33,436 nucleotides of DNA from Granulicatella balaenopterae. GTDB lineage: Bacteria > Bacillota > Bacilli > Lactobacillales > Aerococcaceae. The stretch covers positions 1 through 33,436 of the forward strand of contig NZ_FOGF01000023.1 of the NCBI RefSeq assembly GCF_900111135.1, read 5' to 3'. The notes under the pieces are model-generated. The model had not been told where the DNA came from, did not search any database, and was given only the letters and a program-made list of their open reading frames with translations. The position numbers were made by a program, and so were the translations under genes. Each line of letters starts with the position of its first letter. Position 1 is the first letter of the stretch. Below are positions 33,271 through 33,436 of the stretch, one piece after another.

Positions 33271-33311
33271 AAAACTAGTTATCTTACTATTGTGAGGTAG
33301 CTAGTTTTTTT
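33271..33311 (+). terminator. Intrinsic terminator after rlmD
   Basis: A 17-bp stem (33271-33287 with 33292-33308, several G-U pairs) with a 4-base loop runs into seven T residues. Confidence 0.85.
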
Positions 33312-33377
33312 GGTACTATACTATAATAAATGGTATCAGTAAGTAAGTGTCTAGTGTTTAGTTAGACGATAAAAAAA

Positions 33378-33429
33378 TATTATGTTGTAAAGAACAAGAT
33401 TAGAATATCTGTTCTTTGACAACATAATA
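33378..33429 (+). repeat. Long hairpin at the right edge
   Basis: The arms 33378-33396 and 33410-33429 are inverted copies of 19 bases with one extra base in the right arm, and enclose a 13-base loop. No T-tract follows before the window ends. It could be the leader of the next gene, an RNA, or a small repeated element. Confidence 0.65.
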
Positions 33430-33436
33430 CTGAGAG

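Noticed and set aside
1-33436. CRISPR arrays, phage genes, toxin-antitoxin pairs, tRNA and rRNA genes.
   Set aside because: I found no regularly spaced repeats, no phage or transposase coding sequence, and no tRNA-like cloverleaf ending in CCA. The only mobile-element hint is the hairpin at 87-106.

Overview
The window is a low-GC (roughly one-third G+C, TTA/AAA-rich) chromosomal segment of a Gram-positive bacterium. The gene families point to Lactobacillales: streptococcal-type AdcC/AdcB, an ADI cluster in the order arcA-arcB-arcD(YfcC type)-M20 peptidase-arcC, a permuted PstS, an RlmH of exactly 159 residues, YwfO/LipL/PurR homologues and an arginine T-box. I cannot name the species; Carnobacteriaceae/Aerococcaceae-like or a neighbouring family is an inference. 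I see no phage, complete IS element, CRISPR array, tRNA or rRNA. Most of the window reads as ordinary core genome with well-developed regulatory DNA.

Layout. 1-1.7 kb: the end of an unidentified gene, then a GtrA-like flippase, a hemolysin III/PAQR membrane protein and a small GNAT-fold protein. 1.7-2.0 kb: a gene-free stretch with a near-perfect 24-bp palindrome and a strong candidate small RNA. The sRNA candidate has a TTCACA-N5-TTCACA PhoP-box-like repeat, a TATAAT box, a two-storey stem showing CUCCC in a bulge and in the loop, and an intrinsic terminator. 2.0-4.1 kb (minus): KtrB/KtrA K+ uptake. 4.2-6.3 kb: rlmH, then adcC-adcB (zinc ABC transporter without its binding protein). 6.4-10.3 kb (minus): lipL, a YwfO-like HD phosphohydrolase, a Cof-type HAD phosphatase and purR, the last with a PurBox-like operator over its own promoter. 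10.6-16.8 kb: phoP-phoR and the pstS-pstC-pstA-pstB-phoU phosphate regulon, with an 11-bp-phased PhoP-box array before pstS. 17.4-19.4 kb: an orphan PTS_EIIC_2 membrane protein with a ketopantoate reductase (PanE), behind a long leader. 19.5-21.0 kb: exoA and trmL. 21.1-27.6 kb: the arginine deiminase operon. 27.8-29.7 kb: a T-box (specifier CGC) and argS. 29.9-31.8 kb: a membrane-bound LtaS/OpgB/GacH-like glycerophosphotransferase. 31.9-33.3 kb: an RlmD-type 23S rRNA uracil methyltransferase. The window ends in a long hairpin.

How they work together. Two physiological themes stand out. The phosphate block (PhoPR, Pst, PhoU) shares its DNA-binding signature with the candidate sRNA 11 kb away, which suggests a phosphate-responsive RNA that could act on ribosome-binding sites. 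In the arginine block, arginine is imported, deiminated and turned into ATP, while the adjacent argS is controlled by a T-box that senses uncharged tRNA-Arg, so depletion of arginine by the operon would be read by the next gene. An identical 46-nt terminator hairpin stands on both sides of the glycerophosphotransferase gene.
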